Source: Sva-07 sp963715285 (GTDB lineage Bacteria > Actinomycetota > Acidimicrobiia > Acidimicrobiales > Ilumatobacteraceae). Taken from it: a DNA stretch of 64,000 bases. Both the position numbers and the translations under genes were made by a program. Of this stretch, positions 24,764-33,233 are shown piece by piece. The notes under the pieces are model-generated. The model saw nothing but the letters and a program-made list of their open reading frames with translations. It was not told where the DNA came from and searched no databases. Position 1 is the first letter of the stretch, and every line of letters starts with the position of its first letter. The stretch spans positions 1 to 64,000 of the forward strand of contig CAVQRU010000019.1 of assembly GCA_963715285.1 (NCBI GenBank), written 5' to 3'.

Positions 24764-26352
24764 GACACGGTCTCCGCGCCGTGTTCGAGCGCCCAGAGCA
24801 GCGTGGCCACGAGCACCATGCCGACCGCAACGATGGCGAGCGACGGCACCGCGGCCTGGACCCACAGGCTCTCCGACGTCGCCTGCCACACCCAGATCGG
24901 CAGGGTCTCCGTACCGAACGGCCGCAGGAGCAGCGTGATCGGCAGTTCCTTGAGCGTGTCGATCGCGACGAGGACGGACGCGGCGATGATCCCGGCCGCG
25001 GCGAGCGGGAGTTCGACCCGGGTGGCCACTCGGAACCGCCCGGCGCCGAGCGTCCGTGCGCTGGCGACCATCGACGGCGAGACCTTGCCGACGCTCGAGT
25101 CGATCCCCTGGTACGCGACCGCGAGGAAGCGCACGACCAGCGCGTAGATCAGTCCGACCACCGAGCCGACGAGCAGCCAGCCGTCGGGGAGCCACCCGGA
25201 GCGATCGAGCGCCGCGAGCGTCACCAACACGCCGATCGCAACGACGGGTCCGGGAACGGCGTAGCCGAGCGTGGCGAGTCGCGCCATGACGGCGCCGCTC
25301 GCCCGCTTGCGATTCAGGCCGACCACGAGTACGACACCGAGCACGAGGCAGGCGACGGTGGCGATCGACGCGATGCGCAGCGACGACATCAGGTGGAACG
25401 GGAGATCGCCGGCGACCGTGGCGGTCTGGTCGGTTCGGCGAGCTTCGTCGGCCCAGGTGATCAGTCGGAGCACCGGGAGTGCGACCGCGATCGTGAAGAC
25501 GCCCCAGCCGGCGAACACCGCGCCGGCGGCCGCCGGTCCGTGGAGGCGGTGCACCTGCAGCCCGACCCGCGTGCCGCTCTGCGTGTAGCGCGCTCGGCCG
25601 CGCATCAGCCGCTCGGCGGCGATCAGGAACACGGCGACGCCGATCAACAGCACCGAGAGTTCCGCCGCAGCGTTGCGGTCACCGGTGCCGAACCAGACCC
25701 GCAGCACGCCGTCGGCGATCGTCGAGACGTTGAACAGCCGAACGGTGCCCACGTCGGTGAGCACCTCCATGCCGACGAGTGCCGCGCCTCCGGCGATCGA
25801 TGGGCGTGCCATCGGCAACACGACCCGCCAGAACGCCTCGGTGCGGCTGCACCCGAGACTCCGTGCGACGTCGACGGCGCGCTGGGACTGCTCACGGAAC
25901 GCGGCGCGGGCGAACAGGTACACGTACGGATACAGCGTGAGGGTCAGCACGAGCGCGCACAACCAGATCGAGCGCACCTGGCGCGCGCCGAGCGGTTCCT
26001 GCAGCGTGTCGAGCCACACGAACCCGAGCACGTAGCCCGGGATCGCGAGCGGCGTCACGAGCAGCCAGCCGAGGAGTCGGCGGCCGGGGAACTGATGGGC
26101 GGTCACCAGCCAGGCGAGCGAGGTGCCGAGCACGACGGTTCCGGCGAGCACGGTCACCAGCAGCGTGGCGGTGTCGCGGATCATCCCGGGCAGCCGGGTC
26201 GCCCACAGCTCGCGCCAGACGTCGGTGCTCGGTTGGACGATCGACCAGACGATCACGAGGATCGGGATTGCGAGGGCGAGCGCGATCGCGAAGACGACGA
26301 TCGAACCCGACAGGGTTCGGGCCTGGTGGCGCAGCGTCGCGGCGTCGGTCAT
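24760..26352 (-). CDS. fbpB: ABC transporter permease, fused-dimer FbpB type
   Basis: 530 residues with about twelve TM helices in two homologous halves, each with an EAA-type loop (for example DVARSLGCSRTEAFWRVVLP in the first half and ASARTLGAGRFRVATRVELP in the second). The fused two-module permease is typical of ferric iron (Fbp/Sfu) and thiamine importers. It starts 4 nt after the binding-protein stop and overlaps the ATPase start by 4 nt, so the three are one operon. Confidence 0.9.
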   Translation of the reverse strand: MTDAATLRHQARTLSGSIVVFAIALALAIPILVIVWSIVQPSTDVWRELWATRLPGMIRDTATLLVTVLAGTVVLGTSLAWLVTAHQFPGRRLLGWLLVTPLAIPGYVLGFVWLDTLQEPLGARQVRSIWLCALVLTLTLYPYVYLFARAAFREQSQRAVDVARSLGCSRTEAFWRVVLPMARPSIAGGAALVGMEVLTDVGTVRLFNVSTIADGVLRVWFGTGDRNAAAELSVLLIGVAVFLIAAERLMRGRARYTQSGTRVGLQVHRLHGPAAAGAVFAGWGVFTIAVALPVLRLITWADEARRTDQTATVAGDLPFHLMSSLRIASIATVACLVLGVVLVVGLNRKRASGAVMARLATLGYAVPGPVVAIGVLVTLAALDRSGWLPDGWLLVGSVVGLIYALVVRFLAVAYQGIDSSVGKVSPSMVASARTLGAGRFRVATRVELPLAAAGIIAASVLVAIDTLKELPITLLLRPFGTETLPIWVWQATSESLWVQAAVPSLAIVAVGMVLVATLLWALEHGAETVS

Positions 26353-26356
26353 CGGT

Positions 26357-27400
26357 TCACTCGTAGCCGGTGGCGCTCAGCACCTCGATCGCGGCCGGCT
26401 GGAACTCGCCGAGCTGGGTGACCGCCCCGAGATCGGCGACGAACTCGCCCCAGCTCGCGATGATCTCGTTCGGTTCCACGTCGGGGTCGGCGGGGAACTC
26501 GAAGTTGGCGTCGGCGAACGCCTGCTGGCCGTCGGTGGCGAGCCACTCGACGAGCGCGAGCGCTGCGTCGGGGTTCGGGGCGTTCTTCGTGACGGCGGCC
26601 GTGCTCACGTTGACGTGCGCGCCGCGCCCGTCCTGTTCGGGCCACACGATCTCGACGGGGAACTCCGGGTCCTCGGTGAGGAGACGGCCCAGGTAGTAGG
26701 TGTTGGCGATGGCGACGTCGCATTCGCCGTCGGCGACGGCCTTGTAGATGTCGGTGTCGCTGTTGATGTAGAGCGGGTCGTTGTCGACCCACGACTGCAC
26801 GATCTCGGTGGCGCGCTCCTCGCCCTCGGCGATGATCAGGCTGGCGACGAGCGACTGGGTGTACGGGTGGGTGCTCGGCCGCAGACAGATCCTGCCGTCC
26901 CACGCCGGGTCGCCGACGCCGGCGTAGGTCGTCGGCGGGTCGGCGACCCGCTCGGTGCTCGCAATGACCACGCGGGCACGCCGGCTGAGCGAGAACCAGT
27001 CGTTCTCCGCGCTGCGCAGCTCTGCCGGGATCGCGTCAGTGAGTGTGGCGCTGTCGACCGAGGCCAGCACCCCGGCATCGGCGGCGAGTTCGACGTTGGC
27101 GGCGTCGGCCGTCATCAGGACGTCGGCGGGCGTGTTGGCGCCTTCGGCGACCAACCGCTCGCGGAGTTCGGGGTCGTTGCCGGTGGTGAAGCGGACCTCG
27201 ATGCCGGTGTCGGCGGTGAACTCGTCGAACACGGACTCGATGCCGTAGTGACGCCCGGTGTACACGGTGACGGTGCCCGCATCGTCGCCCGATGCGGCGC
27301 TTCCGTCAGCGTCGGTGTCACTGTCGCTCCCGCAGGCAGCGACGACCAGCGCCGCTGCAGCGACCAGCGCGGCCACGCGTGTTGCTTGCTTCTTGCGCAT
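26357..27400 (-). CDS. fbpA: Iron-binding lipoprotein of ABC importer
   Basis: 347 residues. Lipoprotein signal (basic MRKKQATR, hydrophobic stretch, lipobox VVAAC at about 22-26) and then the FbpA-type fold: VTVYTGRHY near residue 44, IEVRFTTGNDPELRERL, VIASTERV. FbpA proteins bind Fe3+ with tyrosines in the C-lobe; ANTYYLGRLL supplies a YY pair in the expected place. First gene of the operon. An IdeR-like box overlaps its promoter, implying induction under iron starvation. Confidence 0.9.
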   Translation of the reverse strand: MRKKQATRVAALVAAAALVVAACGSDSDTDADGSAASGDDAGTVTVYTGRHYGIESVFDEFTADTGIEVRFTTGNDPELRERLVAEGANTPADVLMTADAANVELAADAGVLASVDSATLTDAIPAELRSAENDWFSLSRRARVVIASTERVADPPTTYAGVGDPAWDGRICLRPSTHPYTQSLVASLIIAEGEERATEIVQSWVDNDPLYINSDTDIYKAVADGECDVAIANTYYLGRLLTEDPEFPVEIVWPEQDGRGAHVNVSTAAVTKNAPNPDAALALVEWLATDGQQAFADANFEFPADPDVEPNEIIASWGEFVADLGAVTQLGEFQPAAIEVLSATGYE

Positions 27401-27402
27401 AG

Positions 27403-27417
27403 TTAGGCAAGCTTAAT
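27403..27417 (-). promoter_or_regulatory. IdeR/DtxR-like iron box
   Basis: TTAGGCAAGCTTAAT starts 2 nt upstream of the fbpA start codon and matches 10 of the first 15 positions of the IdeR consensus TTAGGTTAGGCTAACCTAA. It covers the likely -10 (TAAGCT on the minus strand), so bound repressor would block transcription. Confidence 0.6.
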
Positions 27418-27458
27418 ACTCACCCTCGCACCCGCCAACACGGGCCGCGAGTGGAAAG

Positions 27459-27477
27459 ATACCCCAGGGGGTATAAT
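27459..27477 (+). promoter_or_regulatory. CsoR/CstR-type operator over a TATAAT promoter
   Basis: ATACCCCAGGGGGTAT (27459-27474) fits the operator form of the CsoR family (ATACCC ... GGGTAT) used by copper sensors and persulfide sensors. A perfect TATAAT (27472-27477) overlaps its right arm and ends 6 nt before the ATG at 27484, so the transcript is probably leaderless and repressed by occlusion. Confidence 0.75.
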
Positions 27478-27483
27478 CCGGGC

Positions 27484-27741
27484 ATGAAGTTCCTCATGTT
27501 CATGAACACGTCCACCGGCCGCTGGATCCGGGTGATCGGCGGCGTGGCACTCATCGGAATCGGGCTGCTCGTCGGCGGCGTGCTCGGAACGGCGCTCGCC
27601 GTGTTCGCACTCCTGCCGATCGCCACCGGCGTGTTCGGTGTCTGCCCGATCAACCCGCTGTTCGGTCAGTCGATGAAGGCGTGCTCCGTACCCGCGTCGC
27701 GTCGCGCCCCGTCGCGCCGCACCCCGTCGCCCACCGCCTGA
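27484..27741 (+). CDS. DUF2892 (YgaP-like TM) small membrane protein
   Basis: 85 residues with two hydrophobic helices: WIRVIGGVALIGIGLLVGG (about 15-33) and ALAVFALLPIATGVFGVCP. The invariant end (GVCPINPLFG) is the DUF2892 signature, found alone or fused to rhodanese in YgaP. Such genes are often governed by CsoR/CstR-like regulators in sulfur-stress operons, and a matching operator lies directly upstream. The cysteine in GVCP is conserved and may handle sulfane sulfur. The repressor gene is not in this window. The tail after residue 70 is Arg/Pro-rich and unconserved. Confidence 0.85.
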   Translation: MKFLMFMNTSTGRWIRVIGGVALIGIGLLVGGVLGTALAVFALLPIATGVFGVCPINPLFGQSMKACSVPASRRAPSRRTPSPTA

Positions 27742-27789
27742 CCGCCAGCGCCTGGCCGAGCTTGCGGCGTCCGGATCTACGCTGCTGCG

Positions 27790-28551
27790 ATGGCCGTCGC
27801 CCACTCCCACGTCGGTGTGATCGGGGCGATGCCCGGGGAAGTGCAGCGCCTGCACGAACTCCTCGCCGACGAGACGATCACCGAACGCGTCGGCCGTCGT
27901 TTCCACCAGGGCCGGCTCGGCGATCAGCGTGTCACGCTCGTGCAGTCACGCATCGGCAAGGTGGCCGCAGCGATCACCGCCACGACGCTGATCCGCGACT
28001 TCGACGTCGATGCGATCGTCTTCACCGGGATCGCCGGTGCGCTCGCCGACGATCTCCGGATCGGCGATGTCGTGGTCGCGACCGATCTGATCCAACACGA
28101 CCTCCAGGGCCCGCCCGAGATGTTCGCCCGCGGTGAGATCCCGCTGTCCGGTGTCGTCGAGATCCGCACCGACGACGCATTGACCGCGCTGGCGACGGCG
28201 GCGGCCCATTCGTTTGCCGACGACATCGACGCGATCGTCGATTCCGATCGCCGGGCCGAGCTCGGGGTCGATCGACCGAGGGTCCACGTCGGCCAGATCG
28301 CCACGGGTGACGAGTTCATCGAGGGCGACCTCAAGGCCGTCGTACGAACTCGGACCCCCGACGCACTCTGCGTCGACATGGAGGCGGCGGCGGTTGCGCA
28401 GGTGTGTCTCGAGCACGGTGATGTGCCGCTGTGCGTGATCCGCTCGATCTCCGATCTCGCGAGCGGCACGGCGTCGATCGACTTCCCGGTCTTCCTCGAG
28501 GCCCTCGCCCAGCACTACTCGGCCGGAATCCTGATGAAGATGTTCGCCTGA
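27790..28551 (+). CDS. mtnN: 5'-Methylthioadenosine/S-adenosylhomocysteine nucleosidase
   Basis: 253 residues. GAMPGEV near the N-terminus gives the catalytic-water glutamate, VDMEAAAVAQV the nucleoside-binding Met-Glu pair, and RSISDLA the catalytic aspartate that protonates N7 of adenine. FTGIAGAL and IGDVVVATD are further family motifs. It splits adenine from MTA and SAH, feeding methionine salvage and relieving product inhibition of methyl- and polyamine transferases. TACGCT (27778-27783) lies 6 nt before the ATG. Confidence 0.9.
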   Translation: MAVAHSHVGVIGAMPGEVQRLHELLADETITERVGRRFHQGRLGDQRVTLVQSRIGKVAAAITATTLIRDFDVDAIVFTGIAGALADDLRIGDVVVATDLIQHDLQGPPEMFARGEIPLSGVVEIRTDDALTALATAAAHSFADDIDAIVDSDRRAELGVDRPRVHVGQIATGDEFIEGDLKAVVRTRTPDALCVDMEAAAVAQVCLEHGDVPLCVIRSISDLASGTASIDFPVFLEALAQHYSAGILMKMFA

Positions 28552-28587
28552 ACTGCAGCAGGTCCGGAATCGCAGGGGCGAATCTCG

Positions 28588-29640
28588 TCAGGTCGTGGAG
28601 ACGACCGCACCGCCCTGATCGGCGGACGAGTAGATCGCATCGACGAGTTCGTGGGCGGGGAGCGCTTCGCTCATCGGGAGTGGCGAGGGGCGACCGTCGC
28701 TGATCGCCGAGAGGAACGCGTTCAGCGGGTTGAACATCGCTCCGCCCGCAACGGGCACGATGTCGTCCGCAGCGGCTCGGCCGGCCTCGACACAGGCGGC
28801 TGCGAGCGCCTCGCCCTGCAGCGAGCGTGTGTCGTCACCGGTGAACTGCCACACGAGTTCGCCTTCGGGCGTGCCGTCGAGGCGAACGTAGAGGTTCTCG
28901 CAGAACACCTCGATGTGTCGCAGGCTCGGGCGGTTGACCATGTCGTGCCAGATCGAGGTGAGTGACGCGACGGCACCGTTCGCGAACTCCAGCCGAGCCA
29001 TCGCGACGTCGTCGATGCGCGGATGGCCGTGAACCTCACGTACGACCCCGCTCACCGAATCGACCGGGCCGGCGAGCCATTGCAGGATGTCGACGTCGTG
29101 GATCGAGTGCTCGAGCAACGTGCCTCGGCCACACCTCGCCGGGTCGATGCGCCACGTCGAGCCGTAGTAGCTCTGGATCGGGATGAACTGGTCGTCGCGG
29201 AACGACACCGCCAGGGGACGCCCCGCCCGGGGGTCGGCGAGCAGCGTGCGGGTGTGGATGAACTGGGGTTCGAACCGCAGGATCAACCCGACCTGGTTGA
29301 CGACCCCCGCGGTCTCCACGGACTCGACCATCGATCGTGCGATCGTCGCGTCGACCGCGAGCGGCTTCTCGCTGAACACCGCGAGGCCGCGCTCGGCGGC
29401 GTTGGCCACGAGCCGAGCGTGTTCCGACGTCCACGTGGTGACGAACACCGCGTCGACGCGGTCGAGCAACTCGTCTTCGCCGACGACGTCAGCGCCGACA
29501 CGATCGGCGAACGCCTGCGCTCGCTCGGTCGCCGGATCGTGCACGGCGACGATGCGATGGTCGACCGTCGCGTGCTTGAGGAACCAGTTGTGGGTCCGGG
29601 AGATGAAGCCCGTCCCGTAGAACCCCACCCGAATCGTCAT
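28588..29640 (-). CDS. Gfo/Idh/MocA-family oxidoreductase
   Basis: 350 residues. N-terminal Rossmann fold (VGFYGTGFISRTH, about 5-17), the EKP motif (VFSEKPLAVD) with the catalytic lysine, and the Gfo/Idh/MocA C-terminal domain. The family oxidises or reduces sugars, inositols and other cyclic alcohols with NAD(P). The specific substrate is not evident. It follows the BVMO-type monooxygenase gene on the same strand, with a degenerate TCAGA repeat between them. Confidence 0.88.
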   Translation of the reverse strand: MTIRVGFYGTGFISRTHNWFLKHATVDHRIVAVHDPATERAQAFADRVGADVVGEDELLDRVDAVFVTTWTSEHARLVANAAERGLAVFSEKPLAVDATIARSMVESVETAGVVNQVGLILRFEPQFIHTRTLLADPRAGRPLAVSFRDDQFIPIQSYYGSTWRIDPARCGRGTLLEHSIHDVDILQWLAGPVDSVSGVVREVHGHPRIDDVAMARLEFANGAVASLTSIWHDMVNRPSLRHIEVFCENLYVRLDGTPEGELVWQFTGDDTRSLQGEALAAACVEAGRAAADDIVPVAGGAMFNPLNAFLSAISDGRPSPLPMSEALPAHELVDAIYSSADQGGAVVSTT

Positions 29641-29656
29641 GCCCGCACGTGAATCC

Positions 29657-29689
29657 GGGGCAGACCCCAGAGGTCAGACCCCTGCTGCC
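29657..29689. repeat. TCAGA-core palindrome, degenerate doubled copy 4
   Basis: Two overlapping partial cores: GGGGCAGACCCC (29657-29668) and AGAGGTCAGACCCCT (29669-29683), followed by GCTGCC. It looks like a rearranged or tandem version of the family, between the Gfo/Idh/MocA gene and the monooxygenase gene. Confidence 0.65.
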
Positions 29690-29700
29690 AGATGTCTCGG

Positions 29701-31218
29701 TCACTCGTAGATCAGGCAGCCGTCGTCGAGGTCGGCGACGGGCAGGGCGTCCTTCTCGGTCATGTAGTCCTGCGTGTGCTGCCATTCGGGCTTGTCGCCG
29801 CGCTTGGGCATCAGGTGCTGGCTGCGCATCAGGTACCCGGGGTTGAAGTTCTCCGGGTCGATCCACGAACCGAGTTGCATGTCCGCATCCTCCGGGCGCA
29901 GCTGCGGGGTGACCTTGCGCACGCCGAGTTCGTCCATGTGGTGCAGCAGGCGGCACACCCAGTCGCCGATCAGGTCGGCACGCAGGGTCCAGCTCGCCCG
30001 GAAGTAGCCGAACACCCACACCAGGTTCGGCACGCCGGTGAACATCATCCCGCGATACGTGATCGTGTCGGCGTAGTTGACCGGTGAACCGTCGACGGTG
30101 AACTGGATGTCGCCGAGCACGCTGAGGTCGAACCCCGTCGCCGTGATGATGACGTCGGCGCTCAGCTGTTCGCCGGACTTGGTGAGGATGCCCTTGTCGT
30201 TGAACGTCTCGATCTCGTCGGTCACCACCGATGCCTTGCCGCTGCTGATCCCCTTGAACAGATCGCCGTCGGGCACCATGGCGATGCGCTGCCGCCACGG
30301 CAGATATCTCGGCGTGAAGTGGGTCTCCACGTCGTACCCCTCGGGGAGTTCGGCGCGGACGAGACCGATCAGTTCCTCTCGGACCATCTCCGGGTACTCG
30401 AACGACATCCGTGCGATCTCGTCGCCGTCCTTGAGGGCTTTGCGACGGACGATCTCGTGCGTCCACTCCTCGGGAATGTCGAGGTCGCGGAGCATGTCGG
30501 CGACCTCGTTGACGTTGGGTCGGGAGAAGAAGTACGTCGGCGAGCGCTGCAGCATCGTGACGTGCTCGCACTCGTCAGCGATCGCCGGGACGAGCGTCGC
30601 GGCCGTGGCACCGGATCCGATCACGAGCACCTGCTTGTCACTCAGATCGATGTCGCTCGGCCAGGTCTGCGGGTGGACGATCTCACCCTCGAAGTCGTCC
30701 ATCCCGGGCCAGTCCGGGGTGTAGCCCTTCTCGTGGCGGTAGTAGCCCTGGCACATCCAGAGGAAGTTCGTCGTGAACGTGATCGGTGTCGTGTCGCCCG
30801 TCTCGGGATCGGTGCGGGTCCCGTGCAGCGTCCAGACGTCGTCGTCGCTCGACCACTCGGCCGATGCGATCGCGTGGTGGTAGCGGATGTGGCGGGCGAG
30901 GTCGTTCTCCTCGATCACCTCACCCATGTACGACAGGATCTCGTCGGCGGTGGCGATCGGCGGGCCGATCCACGGCTTGAAGCGGTAGCCGAACGTGTAG
31001 AGGTCGCTGTCGGAACGAATGCCCGGGTAGGTGTGCGTCAGCCACGTGCCGCCGAAGCTGGCGAACTTCTCGAGGACGACGAACGACTTCTCCGGGTACT
31101 GGTCCTGGAGGTGGTAGGCGGCGCCGACGCCGGAGATGCCGGCACCGACGATCAACACGTCGAAGTGCTCGGTGGCGCCGCCCGTCGATTCGGTGGTGGT
31201 GCTCTCGGTCTGGGTCAT
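29701..31218 (-). CDS. Flavin-containing (Baeyer-Villiger type) monooxygenase
   Basis: 505 residues. The FAD site is DVLIVGAGISGVGAAYHLQ (about 19-37), the NADPH site is VLVIGSGATAATL (about 193-205), and between them FEGEIVHPQTWPSD is close to the Baeyer-Villiger fingerprint FxGxxxHxxxW. Such enzymes insert oxygen next to a ketone (steroids, cycloalkanones, long-chain ketones) using NADPH and O2. It fits the nearby lipid and steroid-type genes. The fingerprint histidine and tryptophan are intact. Confidence 0.9.
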   Translation of the reverse strand: MTQTESTTTESTGGATEHFDVLIVGAGISGVGAAYHLQDQYPEKSFVVLEKFASFGGTWLTHTYPGIRSDSDLYTFGYRFKPWIGPPIATADEILSYMGEVIEENDLARHIRYHHAIASAEWSSDDDVWTLHGTRTDPETGDTTPITFTTNFLWMCQGYYRHEKGYTPDWPGMDDFEGEIVHPQTWPSDIDLSDKQVLVIGSGATAATLVPAIADECEHVTMLQRSPTYFFSRPNVNEVADMLRDLDIPEEWTHEIVRRKALKDGDEIARMSFEYPEMVREELIGLVRAELPEGYDVETHFTPRYLPWRQRIAMVPDGDLFKGISSGKASVVTDEIETFNDKGILTKSGEQLSADVIITATGFDLSVLGDIQFTVDGSPVNYADTITYRGMMFTGVPNLVWVFGYFRASWTLRADLIGDWVCRLLHHMDELGVRKVTPQLRPEDADMQLGSWIDPENFNPGYLMRSQHLMPKRGDKPEWQHTQDYMTEKDALPVADLDDGCLIYE

Positions 31219-31274
31219 CGATCCCCATGCTTGCCGACCGCCCCGTCATTCCTGTTACCGCAGGGCGGCCGCGC

Positions 31275-31303
31275 CGACGATCGGTGTCGAGCGTCGATCG
31301 TCG
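31275..31303 (+). promoter_or_regulatory. Inverted repeat upstream of corA
   Basis: CGACGATCG (31275-31283) and CGATCGTCG (31295-31303) are perfect inverted 9-mers with an 11-nt spacer, ending 20 nt before the GTG. If the gene is leaderless, this is DNA around the -20 to -48 region and so a possible operator rather than an RNA element. Confidence 0.4.
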
Positions 31304-31322
31304 GATCGGCGATGCTGTACCC

Positions 31323-32291
31323 GTGAGAATCGACTGTGCCGCCTATGTCGACGGGTGCCGGCGCGACTTCGACCCTGACACGATGACGATCGACGACCCC
31401 GTCGTCGGCGACGGTTTCGTGTGGCTCGGCCTGCGCATGCCCGACGAGGCGGAGCTGCAGCGAGGCCTCGACTCGCTCGGCGTCACCGGGGTCTCGGCGC
31501 TCGAGGTGCTCACGCCCCATCGTCGCCCGGTGCTCACCGTGGAGGGCTCCACGGTCCAGATCGTCCTGCGCACCGCGGCCTACGAGGATCGCAACGAGAC
31601 GATCGCGCTCGGCGAGATGACACTGCTGGTCACCCCCCGAGCGGTCATCTCGATCCGGCACGGGCAGGCGAGCCAGTTGGCGTCGGTTCGGGCGTCGCTC
31701 GAACGTGATCCGGAACGGCTCCGACTCGGGCCGCCGGCGGTGGTGGCCGCAGTCATCGGACTCGTGATCGATGACTACGGCCCCGCGCTCGACGGTTTCG
31801 AGAACGACGTCATCGAGGTGGAGCGCGATGTGTTCTCCGAAACGCACCGCCAGCCGGTGCAGCGGCTCTACAAGCTCAAACGCGAGGTTCGTCGGATGCT
31901 GGTTGCGATCGACTCCCTCGACGATCCGCTCGCCCGACTGATCCGCGTGCGGGGTCGACAGATGGACCCCGATGTGCTCGCCGATCTCAACGAGGCGGAG
32001 GACCAGCTCGATCGAGCGGTGACCCGCGCTCACTCCCTGTCGGGGCTGCTCGACGCTGCCCTGACCGCCAGCCTCACGCAGATCACGGTGCGTCAGAACG
32101 ACGACATGCGCAAGATCTCGGCGTGGGTCGCGATGGCCGCGGTGCCGACGATGGTCGCCGGCATCTACGGGATGAACTTCGACAACATGCCGGAACTGGA
32201 GTGGGCGGTCGGCTATCCCCTCGTGCTGAGCCTCACGGCGATCGTGGTCGCGTTGCTCCATCGCCAGTTCAAGAAGTCCGGCTGGCTCTGA
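31323..32291 (+). CDS. corA: CorA-family magnesium/cobalt transporter
   Basis: 322 residues. A large cytoplasmic alpha/beta and helical N-terminal part is followed by two C-terminal TM helices with the selectivity motif GMN (YGMNFDNMPE) after the first. The helix with QITVRQNDDMRKISAWVA just before TM1 is typical. It forms a pentameric channel for Mg2+ uptake. The GTG at 31323 is preferred over an upstream frame extension because GATGCT lies 6 nt before it and the family fold starts here (VRIDCAAY). Confidence 0.93.
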   Translation: MRIDCAAYVDGCRRDFDPDTMTIDDPVVGDGFVWLGLRMPDEAELQRGLDSLGVTGVSALEVLTPHRRPVLTVEGSTVQIVLRTAAYEDRNETIALGEMTLLVTPRAVISIRHGQASQLASVRASLERDPERLRLGPPAVVAAVIGLVIDDYGPALDGFENDVIEVERDVFSETHRQPVQRLYKLKREVRRMLVAIDSLDDPLARLIRVRGRQMDPDVLADLNEAEDQLDRAVTRAHSLSGLLDAALTASLTQITVRQNDDMRKISAWVAMAAVPTMVAGIYGMNFDNMPELEWAVGYPLVLSLTAIVVALLHRQFKKSGWL

Positions 32292-32301
32292 CCACCAGGG
32301 T

Positions 32302-32339
32302 GTGACGTCTGGGTCGGACCCCGGATGTCACCGTCACAC
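32302..32339. repeat. Nested palindrome, diverged copy 5 of TCAGA family
   Basis: Outer arms TGTGACG / CGTCACA enclose an imperfect inner palindrome with GGGTCGGACCCC, a variant of the GGGGTCAGACCCC core. It lies between convergent corA and an SDR. The right outer arm encodes the SDR's last codon (GTG) and its TGA stop (32334-32336). Confidence 0.65.
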
Positions 32340-33188
32340 GATCGTCGAGTTGCCGCGGGCGATCAGTTTGCCGAGCGCCCACTGCGAGCCTCGGGGGGAG
32401 AGACGCGCTGCCGCGTCGAAGAGGTGGGCGTCGGGCCCGATGAGCGCGCGGCGCTTGTTCTTCTCGACGGCGCCGAGGATCAACTTCGCCGCCTTCTCGG
32501 GGGTGGTGCGGGTGAGCCTCTCGAAGTCGACGGCGGCCTGTTCGGCATCGACGGCCTCCTCGTGCTCGGCGAACTCGAACCGGGCGTTGCGGGCGATGTT
32601 GGTCCGGATGCCACCCGGATGGATCGTCGTCGCCGAGACGCCGCACCCCTCGATGTCGAGCTCGGTCCGCAACGCATCGGTGAAGCCCCGAACCGCGAAC
32701 TTGGCAGCGTTGTACGCCGACTGGCTCGGGATGCCGAGCAGTCCGAAGACGCTGGAGATGTTGACCACGTGGCCGTCGCCGGAGGCTCGGAGATGAGGGA
32801 GGAACGCGAGCGTGCCGTTGACGACGCCCCAGAAGTTGATGTCCATCAGCCAGCGGAAGCTGTCGTAGCTCATGGCCGTCACGTTCGCCGACAGCGCGAC
32901 GCCGGCGTTGTTGAAGATCAGGTTGATCTGACCGAACTCGGCGGCCGACGCCGTGGCCCACGACTCGACGGCGTCGCGGTCGGCGACGTCGACGTGCGCC
33001 GCACTCACCTTGACCGGAACCGTCCGTGCGGTCTGCTCGACCAGGACCACGGTCTCGGCGAGCCCCTCGTCGTCGACGTCGGACAAGGCCACGTGGCAAC
33101 CCCTGCCCGCCAGCTCGATCGCGAGCGCCCGTCCGATTCCCGACCCGCTGCCGGTGATCGCGGCCACCTTGCCCGTGAACTGCTTCAT
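32334..33188 (-). CDS. Short-chain dehydrogenase/reductase
   Basis: 284 residues. TGSGSGIG (13-20), NNAG in FNNAGVAL, and the catalytic YNAAK with an upstream serine in ISSVFG. D37/D39 in LSDVDDEG suggests NAD. The extended C-terminal tail (PRGSQWALGKLIARGN) is like SDRs often found beside lipid genes in mycobacteria-like genomes. TAGGGT lies 6 nt before the ATG. The stop is supplied by a palindromic element. Confidence 0.92.
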   Translation of the reverse strand: MKQFTGKVAAITGSGSGIGRALAIELAGRGCHVALSDVDDEGLAETVVLVEQTARTVPVKVSAAHVDVADRDAVESWATASAAEFGQINLIFNNAGVALSANVTAMSYDSFRWLMDINFWGVVNGTLAFLPHLRASGDGHVVNISSVFGLLGIPSQSAYNAAKFAVRGFTDALRTELDIEGCGVSATTIHPGGIRTNIARNARFEFAEHEEAVDAEQAAVDFERLTRTTPEKAAKLILGAVEKNKRRALIGPDAHLFDAAARLSPRGSQWALGKLIARGNSTIV

Positions 33189-33233
33189 CAGCCCACCCTA
33201 AACGGGGCTGCTCCCCGGCGTCGGCGCCAGCGG

